From positions 284,413 to 348,412 of the forward strand of contig RQTK01000519.1 in the NCBI GenBank assembly GCA_003991915.1: DNA of 64,000 nucleotides, in the 5' to 3' direction. The notes below the pieces were generated by a model. That model was given only the letters and a program-made list of their open reading frames with translations. It made no database searches and had not been told where the DNA came from. Below, in pieces: positions 12,663-24,696 of the stretch (the stretch's first letter is position 1; each line of letters begins with the position of its first letter). Position numbers and translations under genes: made by a program. The DNA is from Elysia chlorotica (lineage: Eukaryota; Mollusca; Gastropoda; Plakobranchidae).

Positions 12663-14588
12663 TTTATATTAGTTCAGCTCTAAATTAATAATTATCAAAT
12701 GTAGATGGAACCCTTTCAATGTCACCTTATGTTTTGACTTGATATAAAATAAAAATATTTGGGCATGCAATGCCAGAGAGCCATAGACTTTGTGGTGCCA
12801 GGAATGATTATTGCATGCAACATTTTTGTAAAATGCTTTTTTTTTTTTATTATTATTTTAGCTTCAAAATCATGATGTATAACTAAAAAGTCTTAATAAG
12901 GATATTTGAGGATGGCTAGATTACAACTCTTGGAAAAATTGCAACAAAGATAAATTAAGATGCAGGGGAAACCAAAAATCTATTTATATAAATTGTATAT
13001 GATAATTTTAAAATGTGGATGTGAATCTGCATGCTTTCATAAACATCTTTTAAAAAATACAGATTTCCTTAAAACCACCAAGCTTTTATAACAACAATAT
13101 TCAATTGTGAGATCAATTTTTCAACTGATGTGCACATTAGTTTTTTAAGCCTTTACAAGAATGTTGTGTCCAACTGTTGCCACATTTTTTGTGCTTGCTC
13201 TCATAAACAGCTGTAATGTATTATACACCCTTGTACATATGAAACAGGCTTGCCACTTTTACCTCACCCTGTGTCCTTCGCCTTTCCCTGCCTGTTAATA
13301 TTTGCTAGCTAGGAGTGAATCTCTACTCTAGTATGAGCTTGAGTTGTTTTTTTTTCCTGAATATCTAAGTTTGTTTTATCCCTTCTTTTTTCTTTCAAGA
13401 TCTGGCCTGGGATTATTTTTTTTAACCATTTTGTTTTACAAATCACAAGCCCAAATACACTTTTGTTACCCTTACATCATATTTGTAACATGCTCTATCA
13501 TTTGCCATGGTTTTCAATTACTATTCAGTATGTCACAAAGATGTATCATACCCACAGATTGGCCCTTTTTTACATATACTTGGTTTGAGCATTGCCAATG
13601 TTTTATGTCTTCACAAAATCATTGTGTGCAAACTTTTTTTTCAAGCACATGTTCACTGTACATTATTTGGATTTATTCAAAGATAAGCACTATGACATAA
13701 TTATAAACTTTGAAGAGGACCATTTAAAGATTCTTGTTACATATACAATTTCAATTGTATGTGGGATCTTTTGTATATTAAAAATAAAAATATAGTTTAC
13801 CCAGTGAGCTATTGTAAGCATTTAAATGAAAAAAAGGGGTAATTTTGTCTCTGAGTATCCACTTTTCAATTATGTTTATATTGCATGCACTATTTATGCA
13901 GCTAATAATTATTAAGTTTGCCTAGGGTAAACTTCTTGAGTTGTTTTGTGTGTGTATGTTTATAAATGTACATTTGATTCAATGAAAAATGTTTGCATTC
14001 ATGTAAAAAATTTTCTGCATTTAGGATCAGTATACATGTACATGTATTTTTTTTTCAATTAACTTATACAATTATCTTTCACAAAAAAAAAAGAAAAAGG
14101 GAAAGAAAAAAAAAGCCATTTGATTAATTAAGAAAGTGGTTTACACTGCTCCAATCCCTGAGCATTAAATCTTTGCAGAAAATTATCTGAGAAAAGTTTG
14201 TGAAATTCTCTACTGTTTATAAATTTATCAAGGCAAAAAAAATGTTAGTTTGATAAAATTTTGTAGCTATTTATTTCTAAGCATTATTTCAATTTGAAAA
14301 GCTTTGTTAAACAAATTCATTTTTAACAAAAGTAATTCTCTATAAGGCTACGCCTAAAGTAGCAATAATTTAAACAAATCACAACTTTTAAAAAATAATT
14401 ATTATTGAGATTTGTATCCAAGTTGAAGAAGTCTTGCCTTTTTTATTCCAATTTAATATAATTTGAGGCCATTGGTGCTTGTGGAAGTTTTTTTCCAAAG
14501 TTTTGTGTATTCTTAGTCATCAAAAATATCTTACATATATTGTGTTATTTTTAAGTCTATCATCACAAGCAAATGTGTACATTCTCTG
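12663..14588. repeat. Tandem duplication, copy A (1.9 kb)
   Basis: Begins TTTATATTAGTTCAGCTCTA and runs to TACATTCTCTG. It matches copy B at 15,123-16,801 almost base for base but carries a block of about 385 bp (13,470-13,857) absent from B. A 56-bp direct repeat starting TGTGATGTAATTTTGACATC lies immediately before it (12,602) and immediately after it (14,591). No coding content. Confidence 0.9.
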
Positions 14589-15122
14589 ATTGTGATGTAA
14601 TTTTGACATCGTCATGAAAGCTCAAAATGTGAGCGTTTTTGGGGGAATGTACATTGTGATGAAACAAGTAGATGGTTTTTGTTCATGGTTTAATTCCATT
14701 TCTTTGTTTAAATCATCAACTTTAGACCTTTATATTCTTCATGGGCTCAAGGAAAATGGCTGCAGTCACAAGTGTATCTCGTGAAAATCTGTCTGTTTTG
14801 TTAATTTTTACAACACCCCTGTGCTGAAGGTTCAGGTTTGGAGATGGTGTCATTTGACTTGAATTGTATTGTTTATTGAAGTTGTGTGGCAAGCAAGCAA
14901 GTCTCTTGGCAACTTGATAGTGGTCAAGATAAGTGTTTGACTTCTTGGGAGGTGACATTAAGAGGGATCTAGCAACATGTTTGTTTGAATTCGGAACAGG
15001 CTGATCAAAAAAAAAAATAATCTACAAAAATTGTTTGGCAAGATTTTTTATTTTTTTTTAATTTTGTAAGCAGTCATACCATAAATTTATTTTTTGATGA
15101 TTCTTACAATCTAAAAGAACTT

Positions 15123-16801
15123 TTATATTAGTTCAGCTCTAAATTAATTTTTTTAAATGTAGATGGAACCCTTTCAATGTCGCCTTATGTTTTGACTTGA
15201 TACAAAATGAAAACATTTGGGCATGCAATGCCAGAGAGCCATATACTTTGTGGTGCCAGGAATGAATATGGCATGCAACATTTTTGTAAAATGCTTTTTT
15301 TTTTAACTTATAGCCTCAAAGTCATGATGCCTAATTAAAAAGTTTTAATAAGGATATTTGAGGATGGCTGGATTACAACTCTTGGAAAAATTGCAACAAA
15401 GATTAATTAAAATGCAGGCGAAACCAAAAGTCTATTTATATAAATTGTATAGGATAATTTTAAAAGGTGAATGTGAATCTGCATGCATTCATTAACTTCT
15501 TTTAAAGAATACAGATTTCCTTAAAACCACCAAGCTTTTATAACAACAATATTCAATTGTGAAATCAATATTTCAACTGATGTGCACATTAGTTTTTTAA
15601 GCCTTTACAAGAATGCTGTGTCCAACTGTTGCCACATTTTGTGTGCTTGCTCTCATAAACAGCTGTAATGTATATACACTCTTGTACATATGAAACAGGC
15701 TCGCCACTTTTACCTCACCCTGTGTCCTTCGCCTTTCCCTGCCTGTTAATATTTGCTAGCCAGGAGTGAATCTCTACTCTAGTATGAGCTTGAATTTTTT
15801 TTTCCCCTGAATATCAAAGCTTGTTTTATCCCTTCTTTTTTTGTTCAAGATCTGGCCTGGGATTTTTTTTTTTTTTAACCATTTTGTTTTACAAATCACA
15901 AGCCCAAACACACTTTTGTAACCACTTTTCAATTATGTTTATATTGCATGCACTATTTATGCAGCTAATAATTATTAAGTTTGCCTAGGGTAAACTTCTT
16001 GAGTTGTTTTGTGTGTGTATGTTTATAAATGTACATTTGATTCAATGAAAAATGTTTGCATTCATGTAAAAAAAATTTTCTGCATTTAGGATCAGTTTAC
16101 ATGTATTTTTTTTTTTTCAATTAACTTATACAATTAATATCTTTCACACACACAAAAAAAAAGAAAAAGAAAAGGAAAAGAAAAAGGGAAAGAAAAAAAA
16201 TCTATTTGATTAATTAAGAAAGTGGTTTACACTGCTCCAATCCCTGAGCGTTAAATCTTTGCATAAAATTATCTGAGAAAAGTTTGTAACAGAAATTTAC
16301 GTTTTCATTGCTTTTAGAGTTGAAGATTTAGGCAAAATGTTTACTTTTATTGTAGCAAAACAAAAACACCTTTAGTCTTCTTAGAGTTAAATTGACAATG
16401 AAAATGTATGTGAAATTCTCTACTGTTTATAAATTTATCAAGGCAAAAAAAATGTTAGTTTGATAAAATTTTGTAGCTATTTATTTCTAAGCATTATTTC
16501 AATTTGAAAAGCTTTGTTAAACAAATGCATTTTTAACAAAAGTAGTTCTCTATAAGGCTACGCCTAAAGTAGCAATAATTTAAACAAATCACAACTTTTT
16601 AAAAATAATTATTATTGAGATTTGTATCCAAGTTGAAGAAGTCTTGCCTTTTTTATTCCAATTTAATATAATTTGAGGCTATTGGTGCTTGTGGAAGTTT
16701 TTTTTTCCAAAGTTTTGTGTATTCTTAGTCATCAAAAATTTCTTACATATATTGTGTTATTTTTTAAGTCTATCATCACAAGCAAATGTGTACATTCTCT
16801 G
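15123..16801. repeat. Tandem duplication, copy B (1.7 kb)
   Basis: Second copy of the unit at 12,663-14,588, same orientation. It lacks the 385-bp block of copy A and has about 115 bp extra near 16,288-16,405, as well as longer A-rich and T-rich runs. High identity elsewhere indicates a fairly recent duplication. Confidence 0.9.
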
Positions 16802-19800
16802 TTGACAGAAATTTTTTTTATCAGAAGCCAGGTCAAGGAAAGTTAAAGCAACTGTCCGTTTTTTATCTTTATTCACAGTTCTGTTTTGATCAGCTGTTTT
16901 CTACACATCGTATTCGCTATTTTGTTGTTTTTTTTAATGGTATCCCACATGTACAGTATGGCCATGAGTAATCTAGTACTTTACACAGTATTCATGCACT
17001 GACTTTATACAGAGCAATTTATGTTGAAATTACAATTCGTTTCATACTGTATCAAAAAGAACAGGTGTCTCAATTTACATTATTGGAAAAGTGTCATATT
17101 TATGAGTACCCAGTAACTTATTTTTATACTTTTGTTGTATTTTCTTCCTGGGTCTACTCCGATTTCTTCCACCTTTGCCCCGACAATGCTTTAAATCAAG
17201 GATTTCAGTCCATATTTTCTAGTCCCCGATTTGTTTTGGATGCACATATATTATACACCATAAATTTTCATAATTATCAAGCTCTTCTCTTTAGGTTCAA
17301 TGATTTTTCTAAAAGTTTTTATGTTAAAAAATCAATGAGTAATTCTTTAAACCTTGTTTTTAATTTTAGCAGCTTCCAATTCAGGTACATGTACAACTAT
17401 TAGAAGGGAATTGACCAATTAGTCCCAAGAAATATGGCAGTTTAATTACCCCTACTAGTTCATCACCACATCCAGTGATTGATTAAACTATTCATTGTCC
17501 TTTTTTTTAAAAGATAAAACTAGAAGTCTAAGCTAATCTTTTATTAGATTATGGTTTAAGAATTTTTGCTTTTTTTATTCATCATTGTGTAATTGTTTTT
17601 TCTTTCATAGAATATTGAAAAACAAGATTTATATCTATAAATATCAGACATAATGCCATATAAATTTAATGCCCCTCTTGTTGATTTAGAAATTTGATGA
17701 GCATATTTAAAAATCTTATCATTCTATGCTGAACTCATTTTTTAAACAAATTTTCACAGACTTGACACAGAGAACATCATGTTGAAATGCAACTATGGCC
17801 TTCATAAATGTTTCATAAATTATCAAGTTTGAATCTGATATTGATTTTTAAGTTAAAAAAAACAACACAAAAATAAAAATGTATAAAACCTACAAATTTG
17901 ATGGTGTTTTTTTCTACCCTTATTGTAAGGAACTCCATATTTGAGCTATTTGACCCGATTTGTATTCAATTCCTAAGCTAATGCCTCAGCTTCCCTGTCT
18001 TGATTGGCTGCATAACAAGGCATTACGTTTCTTTCACATGTTCATTTACCAAAATTAGGATCTATTGACTTTAACTACTTGCCAGTTTATAATACATGTA
18101 TATTTATTTGTTTAACACAGCATTTTTTGGATGCTTTTCCTTAAAGGATTAGAGATACAAAGAGGTTAATATAATCATGTACTGGTAGAATGCAATAACT
18201 TCATGTAAAATGATAGCATAGCCAAAAGTCATATGAACTATGAAAGGTTCTATGCATAAACAAAAACTTTTATTTTATTTTTTTCAATCCTACCTGGGGT
18301 GCAAAAATGTTTTAAACAAAAGGTGCAAAGTAAACTGGAGGGAGGGTACAATGCTTTCCTACTTTCTTTGAAAGTGTCTCAAGGGCTATTTCAAGTTAAA
18401 CATAGATCTTCAAACTAAGCAGGGAAAAGTACAGTGTATGTCACACATTGTAGCCGCTATATTGAGCGATTGAGTTACGGAACAGTGCCATTTAAGATGT
18501 TACTAAGGCAAGAAAAAAAAAGTAAATTGAAGCAGAGAAAAATATCTGAAAGAAAGCTTTATTTCAATGAAAAAATTGTGAAAACCTTTAAACAATGGGT
18601 ATAGATATGGTTATTATGAAAGATATAAATGTATCTCTAAATGATAACATTTTATGTCTGTACAAACATTACAAATATTAGTGCAAGATCCAAGCCACTC
18701 AAATTATAAGTAAACTTCAAGGTTATAAATTTGAAGAAGGAAAAAAAAAAGGAAACTTAAAGATCGATTCTCGATATATATTAATACGAAAAAGTAAGTG
18801 CAGCCAGCATATGAACATTTTTACAAAAAATGTAAAGACCATTATAACAAAATAAATATTTTTGATATACACACAAATGAAACAATAACTCTGCCATACG
18901 CATAAGCTCTTTTGTAAAACAAGCAAGTGTAAACCATTTGATGACTCATACATGTAATGTAAGGATAAGTTCCCACAGAAAAATAAAAAGAAGATGAAAT
19001 AAAAATAATTTATTCTAAAAAAAACGGAAAATATTATAGTGTTAATATTCCGTTGTAAATTTTCTCTCTCACATACATGTACTCAATACGGTATTGAACT
19101 AAATAAGAAAAAATGTCCATCTGGATGTGACTTTTTTTTCCTAATTTAATTCTTGCAGATTATATACAGTGACAAAAATTAAGTCGTTTAACATTAAAAG
19201 AAAACCTTATTTTCCTGGACTAAACAATTTTTTAAACTAAGATCCTAAGATAAAAAAGCGACACAGAATCTCTGGATGATCGGTGTGCATTACCCTATGT
19301 GGAAGGTAATGACAGATAACTCCAACATACCTCCAATAATTTGTTTTACTACCTTATTCATATTTGTGTGTGTGTGTGTGTGGGGGGGGGGAAGAGGAAG
19401 ACAAAGTCTTATTTATGTGGACCATATTTGACTATAATGTAAATGCATTGTACATAGTGTGGTACCACAAACTTAACTAACATAAAGAGTTAATGGAATG
19501 ACTATGATTTTATACTGCTACTATCCAAAAAAAAGGGACAAAATCAGTATGGTACTGGAATCTTTGAGTAATAGTAACTTACAGTAACAAAACTTGGATG
19601 TATTTTCTGTCAAGATTGATTGTTTTCATCACCAGCCCTTGATTCAAAAGCGCATGCTGGTAGCTATGAACTGATTAAGCCAATAAAAATATTTATATAT
19701 TTACATAAACGTTTAGTTTGCTGAATATGATTTGAGAAAGAGATTGACAAATTAATGGAAGCTGTTAGTTTCCCTGGTTTATTATTTTAAACCAAGATAA

Positions 19801-20910
19801 CATTCAAAAGTATGAATACAATTTAAAATAAAACAAAGAACAAAATAACTTTACATTTACCTATATTCAAAGAAACTCATCATCACCCGATTTTCTTTAA
19901 TAATAACAACTGTCCTTAAAGTACATTAGGGCTGGGAAAAACAATATATTGCAGTGATTGGAAATAAAATAATATAAACAAAGGTAAAAAAAAACAGTGA
20001 CTGAGAGTGTGAACTTTCGGTTTGGAGCTTAACTGTATTATCATTTTTTATGTAAATACTTTTTACTTGTACTGTTCTAAAAAAAAATTCTTTTAAAGAT
20101 TTCAACACCAGGCCTACCTTATAAATAAATGAGTAAAGGAGATCATGAATCACGGCAATTACTCATTTACTTTGAATTAATCATTAAATAAAAAAACAAC
20201 CTGAAGAAATCTATGAGAAAACAAATTTATGAAAAGCTAATCAAGTTAGCGTCCGATGGTAAACAAAATCACAGCATTCCTCCAGAAAGTTTGCCATAAT
20301 CTATCAAAATTTACATATTTATTGTTTAATAAAAATGGGCTTTGATAAAAAGAATAAGTTACAAAAAATACAAAGGAAAAAAAAAGAAACAAGAAATATG
20401 TTATAATGAATAACAATCTCTATGATTTTTCCAGTCATAGAATACAATAATAATACATTGTAGCATCTTTCACATCTCCAGAACCAGGGAATTATATATT
20501 TTTTTAAATATTACTGTCATAATTTGCCTTTATTTTAATGGTTGTCTTGTCATATGAATCAAACAATTTCTTAAAAACAATTCAGCTATATTCACTTCAG
20601 GATATGGAAACCATCGACTGACAGGAAGGAAAACAAAGCTTACAATTTTTTTTTAATCATTTGCTGAGGAGCGAAAAATGTAAAAAGTGCCGATAAATTC
20701 ATTGGAAAGAAAGAAAAGTTGAAAACAACATCAAGCTGGAGAGAAACAAACTCTTCTATCAATTTCATCAGGAAAATTGGTATTATTGCAGAGAGGATCT
20801 CTTTACAAAATACATTGAAGTAGACAACAACCCAATGGCAAAATCACATTCCAGAGACAAAAATAAATAACTTGAAGGTGCATAGTGAGTGAACTCCTTT
20901 AGTAATAATC

Positions 20911-21080
20911 TTTGGAGATTGCGAAGCTGTCTCCTAGGTCTCAAGATCACAAATGGACATGGGACCTCAGGGCAGGATACTTAGGAGTTGCTATCAGAAA
21001 GGGATTCAAATCCCGAACCTGCAGCATCAGAGGCAAACGCTTTAACCAAAGAGCCATTAGGCTCCTTTCAGAGCTAAAAA
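20911..21080 (-). mobile_element. tRNA-derived SINE (head region)
   Basis: On the minus strand a tRNA-like promoter is visible: an A-box-like TGGCTCTTTGGTTAAAGCG followed by a B-box GGGATTTGAATCC. The downstream part does not continue as a tRNA acceptor stem, so this is a SINE head and not a tRNA gene. Confidence 0.6.
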
Positions 21081-23439
21081 AAAACACATTATAAAGTATA
21101 TAATAAACTGGGAGATCAACTTTCTAGGGATATCATAAGAAGACATAGATCTAATGGTCTGTCTTTCCCTTTATTACAAATTTGAATTCAAATTATCATA
21201 GAAAAGATGGATCCTCTTAGAGCTTTGAAATTTAACCAGAGTCAAAATTCTTGGCACTTGACAACTTATACTTATAGTGAAACATGTTACCCAACATCAC
21301 AGGAAATCACCAATTTCCTCTGGTGTCATGGACAAGTGGGATACATGTATCAGTTTCCTGCTTATTTTCTCGTCCTCTTCAAGGACGTAAAGATCAGACT
21401 AAATGATCAGCATATAGCAGAAGAAGCCTTGAGGGTTTATCTTCTAAGCTAACTGACTATACTTTTAGAGAAATAATTTGGAGCTCCAGGTTACGGGTTT
21501 TCTAAATACAGGCCTGTAAATTTTTTTTTTACTTTTAAAAAGAACATATCTCTTGTTTTAAATAATTATTATTGGTCATTCTGATGAAAGAACATATGTT
21601 TTAATAACATAAGGGGTGGGTGAGAAAAGCTGTGCTGTCAGAAGATAGAAGTGTTCAGGTGGGAGGTTTGATAAATTAATCCTGGAGCACCATACAAACA
21701 ATTCTTTCTGCATTGAACACATTATCATAAAAATTAATTGGTTTCACAATGAGACCTTTCTAAAAACAAAGACAAATGGTGACAAATCATTCTTAAAGCA
21801 ATATCATGTTATAATATACAATATGAATGCATGTGTTACAAAAGAGTGAAACTGTAACAGTAAGAGCAAGCATTATTACCAATGGCAAAAAACAACAATT
21901 TAAGACCATTGATTGAAAATCTGGACAATAAATTAATAGAAGTCTACATTTAAATAGTTACTAAGTTAGGTTTCATATGATTAGAAATATATACAAAAAT
22001 ACATTGTATGGGAGGCACAAGATGCAATTCACATCAATAATAAGCTTTAAAAGCAACAACTAGAACACAACAGTTTTTTCAATAGTGTAGAATTAGAAAA
22101 GATTATGGCATTTAGTTAAAGTATTTTTTCCTTTTCAAATGCCTAAATATTTCTCAGCTTATGGTCATTATTTTTAAACAAATGGCAAAAAAAGCACAAG
22201 ATTAATCTACACAGTGGATAGATTTTTTTTAATGTATATACAATAATGAATGGAAAAATAAAAAAGTCCAATTAATGTTAAACCAAACCAGGGATGTGAC
22301 AAGAAATATCACGGTGGTCAGCAATTTGACTCTCCTATCTAATATCCACACCAGTACCATAAAAAAATATATTTTAATTGTTTGGGTAACTTTGGATTAA
22401 AACAAAATTTGCAGATCATTTGATTGCACCAACTCATTCTAATATGGTGGGTAACCTTGATAACATCTTCAAAATCTTCAATGATTTTTTTTTTCAATAT
22501 ATGTTTTCATCACCACAATTTTCAACAAACTTTGTTAACCGCATTAAAACAACAGTGTCAAAGAATATCATGTGACCAAAAACTTTGGGCAGATTTAGTA
22601 ATCGAGAGCCAACTGTAGACAGGGCAGTGCAGCCTAGAGAAGTTAATAAGAATATTAATATACTCATAATATTCAGCATGAAATGTATCTGAATGAATAA
22701 AAGACACAAAACCCGCAGGATTTGAAACCACACAAAACAAAACAAAAATTCTTCGGGTTCGTGCAGCAAAATGTAATAAAAATGTCCCACAACACCAAAG
22801 GCTGCCTTTACTTTAGCATACAAACATAGCTCTAAGTAACATTATTAGCTTTTTGCTCTAGGCTTAATGAAACTGATCAAGAGCTGTGAATTCTTCAGTC
22901 AGTTTCAATTAACAACATAAAGTAACACACACACACACAAAAGGTGAATGGGAGGCGTCCGATGCAGTTCTATTTAAGCCTGTGAATCATAGTAGTGTAA
23001 GACAAAATTATCGTTTTCACAAAAACTCTGTTAAATGTGCAATTGAAGTTTTCCTCTAGTATGTCCTCAGCAGACTTACTAGGAATTTTTTCACTCCAAC
23101 TTAGATCTATATAATATGCATCAAATGAAAGATGCTTTTGCCTTCAGCTTTTGGGCTATCTCAGGAGCAAGGATATCAATTTTTTTTAAACCAATCTGTC
23201 CTATTAAGCAATGAAGCATATGCAAGGACATGGTTCATTTCAGGCAATATCATGTAAACTTAGTCCTGTTTCACTGATCTATGAATCTTGAATACAACCT
23301 TATGTGTTTACTTTACCATAGGAACAAGATCCACATTCTAAATTGGTCCGCTCCACTTGTAATGACACAGATCTTTTAGAGTTTCGTTTTAAGAAATTCT
23401 TCCTAAATCTTATCTTCCTGTTTTGCACATCACTACAAA

Positions 23440-24696
23440 TTATTTCCTCACTCTCAAAGACCCCCTCGTGACAGTCACTGCACCCTTAGTGCGTGCTCCT
23501 AGGCTTACTTTCTTCCCATCTGATGATGACTTTTCTTGAACTGCCCTATTCCTACCTGCCGCTGAATTTCCTTTGACTACTCTATTATTCCTGCCAGCCA
23601 CTGGGTTTCCTTTGATTAACTTGTTTTTCCCGTTTGCTGCTGAGCTTCCCTTGTCAAGCTTGTTACTTATTGCTGATACTTTGCCATTGGGCAATTTAAT
23701 GTTTTTGCCCTGTGACTGAGCCTTTTCTTTAGAAACTGCCTTTTTCTTGGCAAGCACAGAAGTAAGGGCAGCACTTTTACGGGTTGCAGAATGGATATTT
23801 TTTGTTAGACGACTGGTTTTATCTGAAATTTTCTGACCATTTAGTTTTGGTTTTTGGTTTCCCTTTGGATCTGGTATTTGTTTTGCTTTGGGGGGACGCC
23901 CACGCTTTGCCACAACTTTCACCTCCTTGACAGTTGTTGGAGACTTTGGTTTCCCGTTGTTCTCAGGCACTGAGGCTTTCTTGTCCTTTGAATTGTTTAC
24001 CCTAACAGTGCTAGCTGTTGGCTTTTTAAGTGTTACTGCCTTTTTGACCAAAGCAGCTGCCTTAGTGGCTAATCTTCGACAACCTGCATTTTTTACATTT
24101 TTGGATACTCTGTCAGATTCCCCATTCAGGCTGTTAGCTTTGAGAACATCATTATTATCCTTAGGTTTCCTATTCACTGGTTTTAAAACAGAAGTGTCTG
24201 CCTTATCTGGTTTTAACTTTTTCAAAACTTTTGCCACTTTTTTCTTCTCTGTGGGTTTAGAGGACTTTTTCTCAACTCTGCCATTTTTCACACCATTTTC
24301 AAGTTTAACCTTCCCTTTCTCTTTTTTGCCAGCAGCCTTTCCAGCTGCTGATGACTCATCTTGTTCATTTTCAACCTTTGGTTTTCTCCCTCTCTTTTTG
24401 GGAGCTTTATTGTTTGGAGTGGTTTCCTCCTTGACTGGAACTTTTTCTGCAGGTTTTGAGCTCCATTCTTCGCCCTCAGAAGACATGCCTCCCTCTTCCT
24501 CAGAAGTGCTGAGCAATCTGCCGTTGGCCAAGTCTGCTGCCTTTATCTTGTTTTGCATTGCCTGCAGGTCTCCAACTAAAGATGGGATGGTTTTCAGTGA
24601 GCGCCTGTTGCTATGAAGACCAAGAGACACAAAGATTTCCTTCAGCTTGTCTGGCATAACTCCATCATTCTGATCTCGTAACTCATCACGGTGCTC
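23440..24696 (-). CDS. Terminal exon of the AT-hook protein (basic domain)
   Basis: Acceptor cttag just above 24,696; 418 codons to a stop at 23,440. It opens EHRDELRDQNDGVMPDKL, then an acidic patch (STSEEEGGMSSEGEE), then a lysine/alanine/serine-rich tail resembling linker histone or HMG-A tails. AT-hook cores GRKPK and GRPPK lie about 85 and 245 residues into the tail's parent ORF. Near the end, short repeats of the type GNPVAGRNNRVVKGNSAAGRN show internal duplication. The opposite-strand 242-residue ORF is a shadow. Confidence 0.85.
   Translation of the reverse strand, partial: EHRDELRDQNDGVMPDKLKEIFVSLGLHSNRRSLKTIPSLVGDLQAMQNKIKAADLANGRLLSTSEEEGGMSSEGEEWSSKPAEKVPVKEETTPNNKAPKKRGRKPKVENEQDESSAAGKAAGKKEKGKVKLENGVKNGRVEKKSSKPTEKKKVAKVLKKLKPDKADTSVLKPVNRKPKDNNDVLKANSLNGESDRVSKNVKNAGCRRLATKAAALVKKAVTLKKPTASTVRVNNSKDKKASVPENNGKPKSPTTVKEVKVVAKRGRPPKAKQIPDPKGNQKPKLNGQKISDKTSRLTKNIHSATRKSAALTSVLAKKKAVSKEKAQSQGKNIKLPNGKVSAISNKLDKGSSAANGKNKLIKGNPVAGRNNRVVKGNSAAGRNRAVQEKSSSDGKKVSLGARTKGAVTVTRGSLRVRK

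Larger units (their letters stand above)
8825..23439. other. Long AT-rich non-coding interval between convergent genes
   Basis: No credible exon was found. The RASSF gene needs a final SARAH exon on + that should lie here or be lost; the acceptor-like site at 9,499 is followed by FFTILFKGS, a weak and probably chance resemblance. Reading through the 8,824 donor would add 60 residues to a stop at 9,004, a possible retained-intron terminus. Part of the right side is presumably 3' UTR of the minus-strand AT-hook gene ending at 23,440. Contents described separately: (CA)n, 127-bp direct repeat, 1.7-1.9 kb tandem duplication and a SINE. Confidence 0.6.

Noticed and set aside
13344-13795. 118- and 67-residue ORFs in the tandem-duplicated region
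   Set aside because: Phe/Ile-rich AT-biased translation, absent from the second copy, no splice context.
23888-24616. 242-residue plus-strand ORF
   Set aside because: Antisense shadow of the lysine-rich exon (Lys codons read as Phe).
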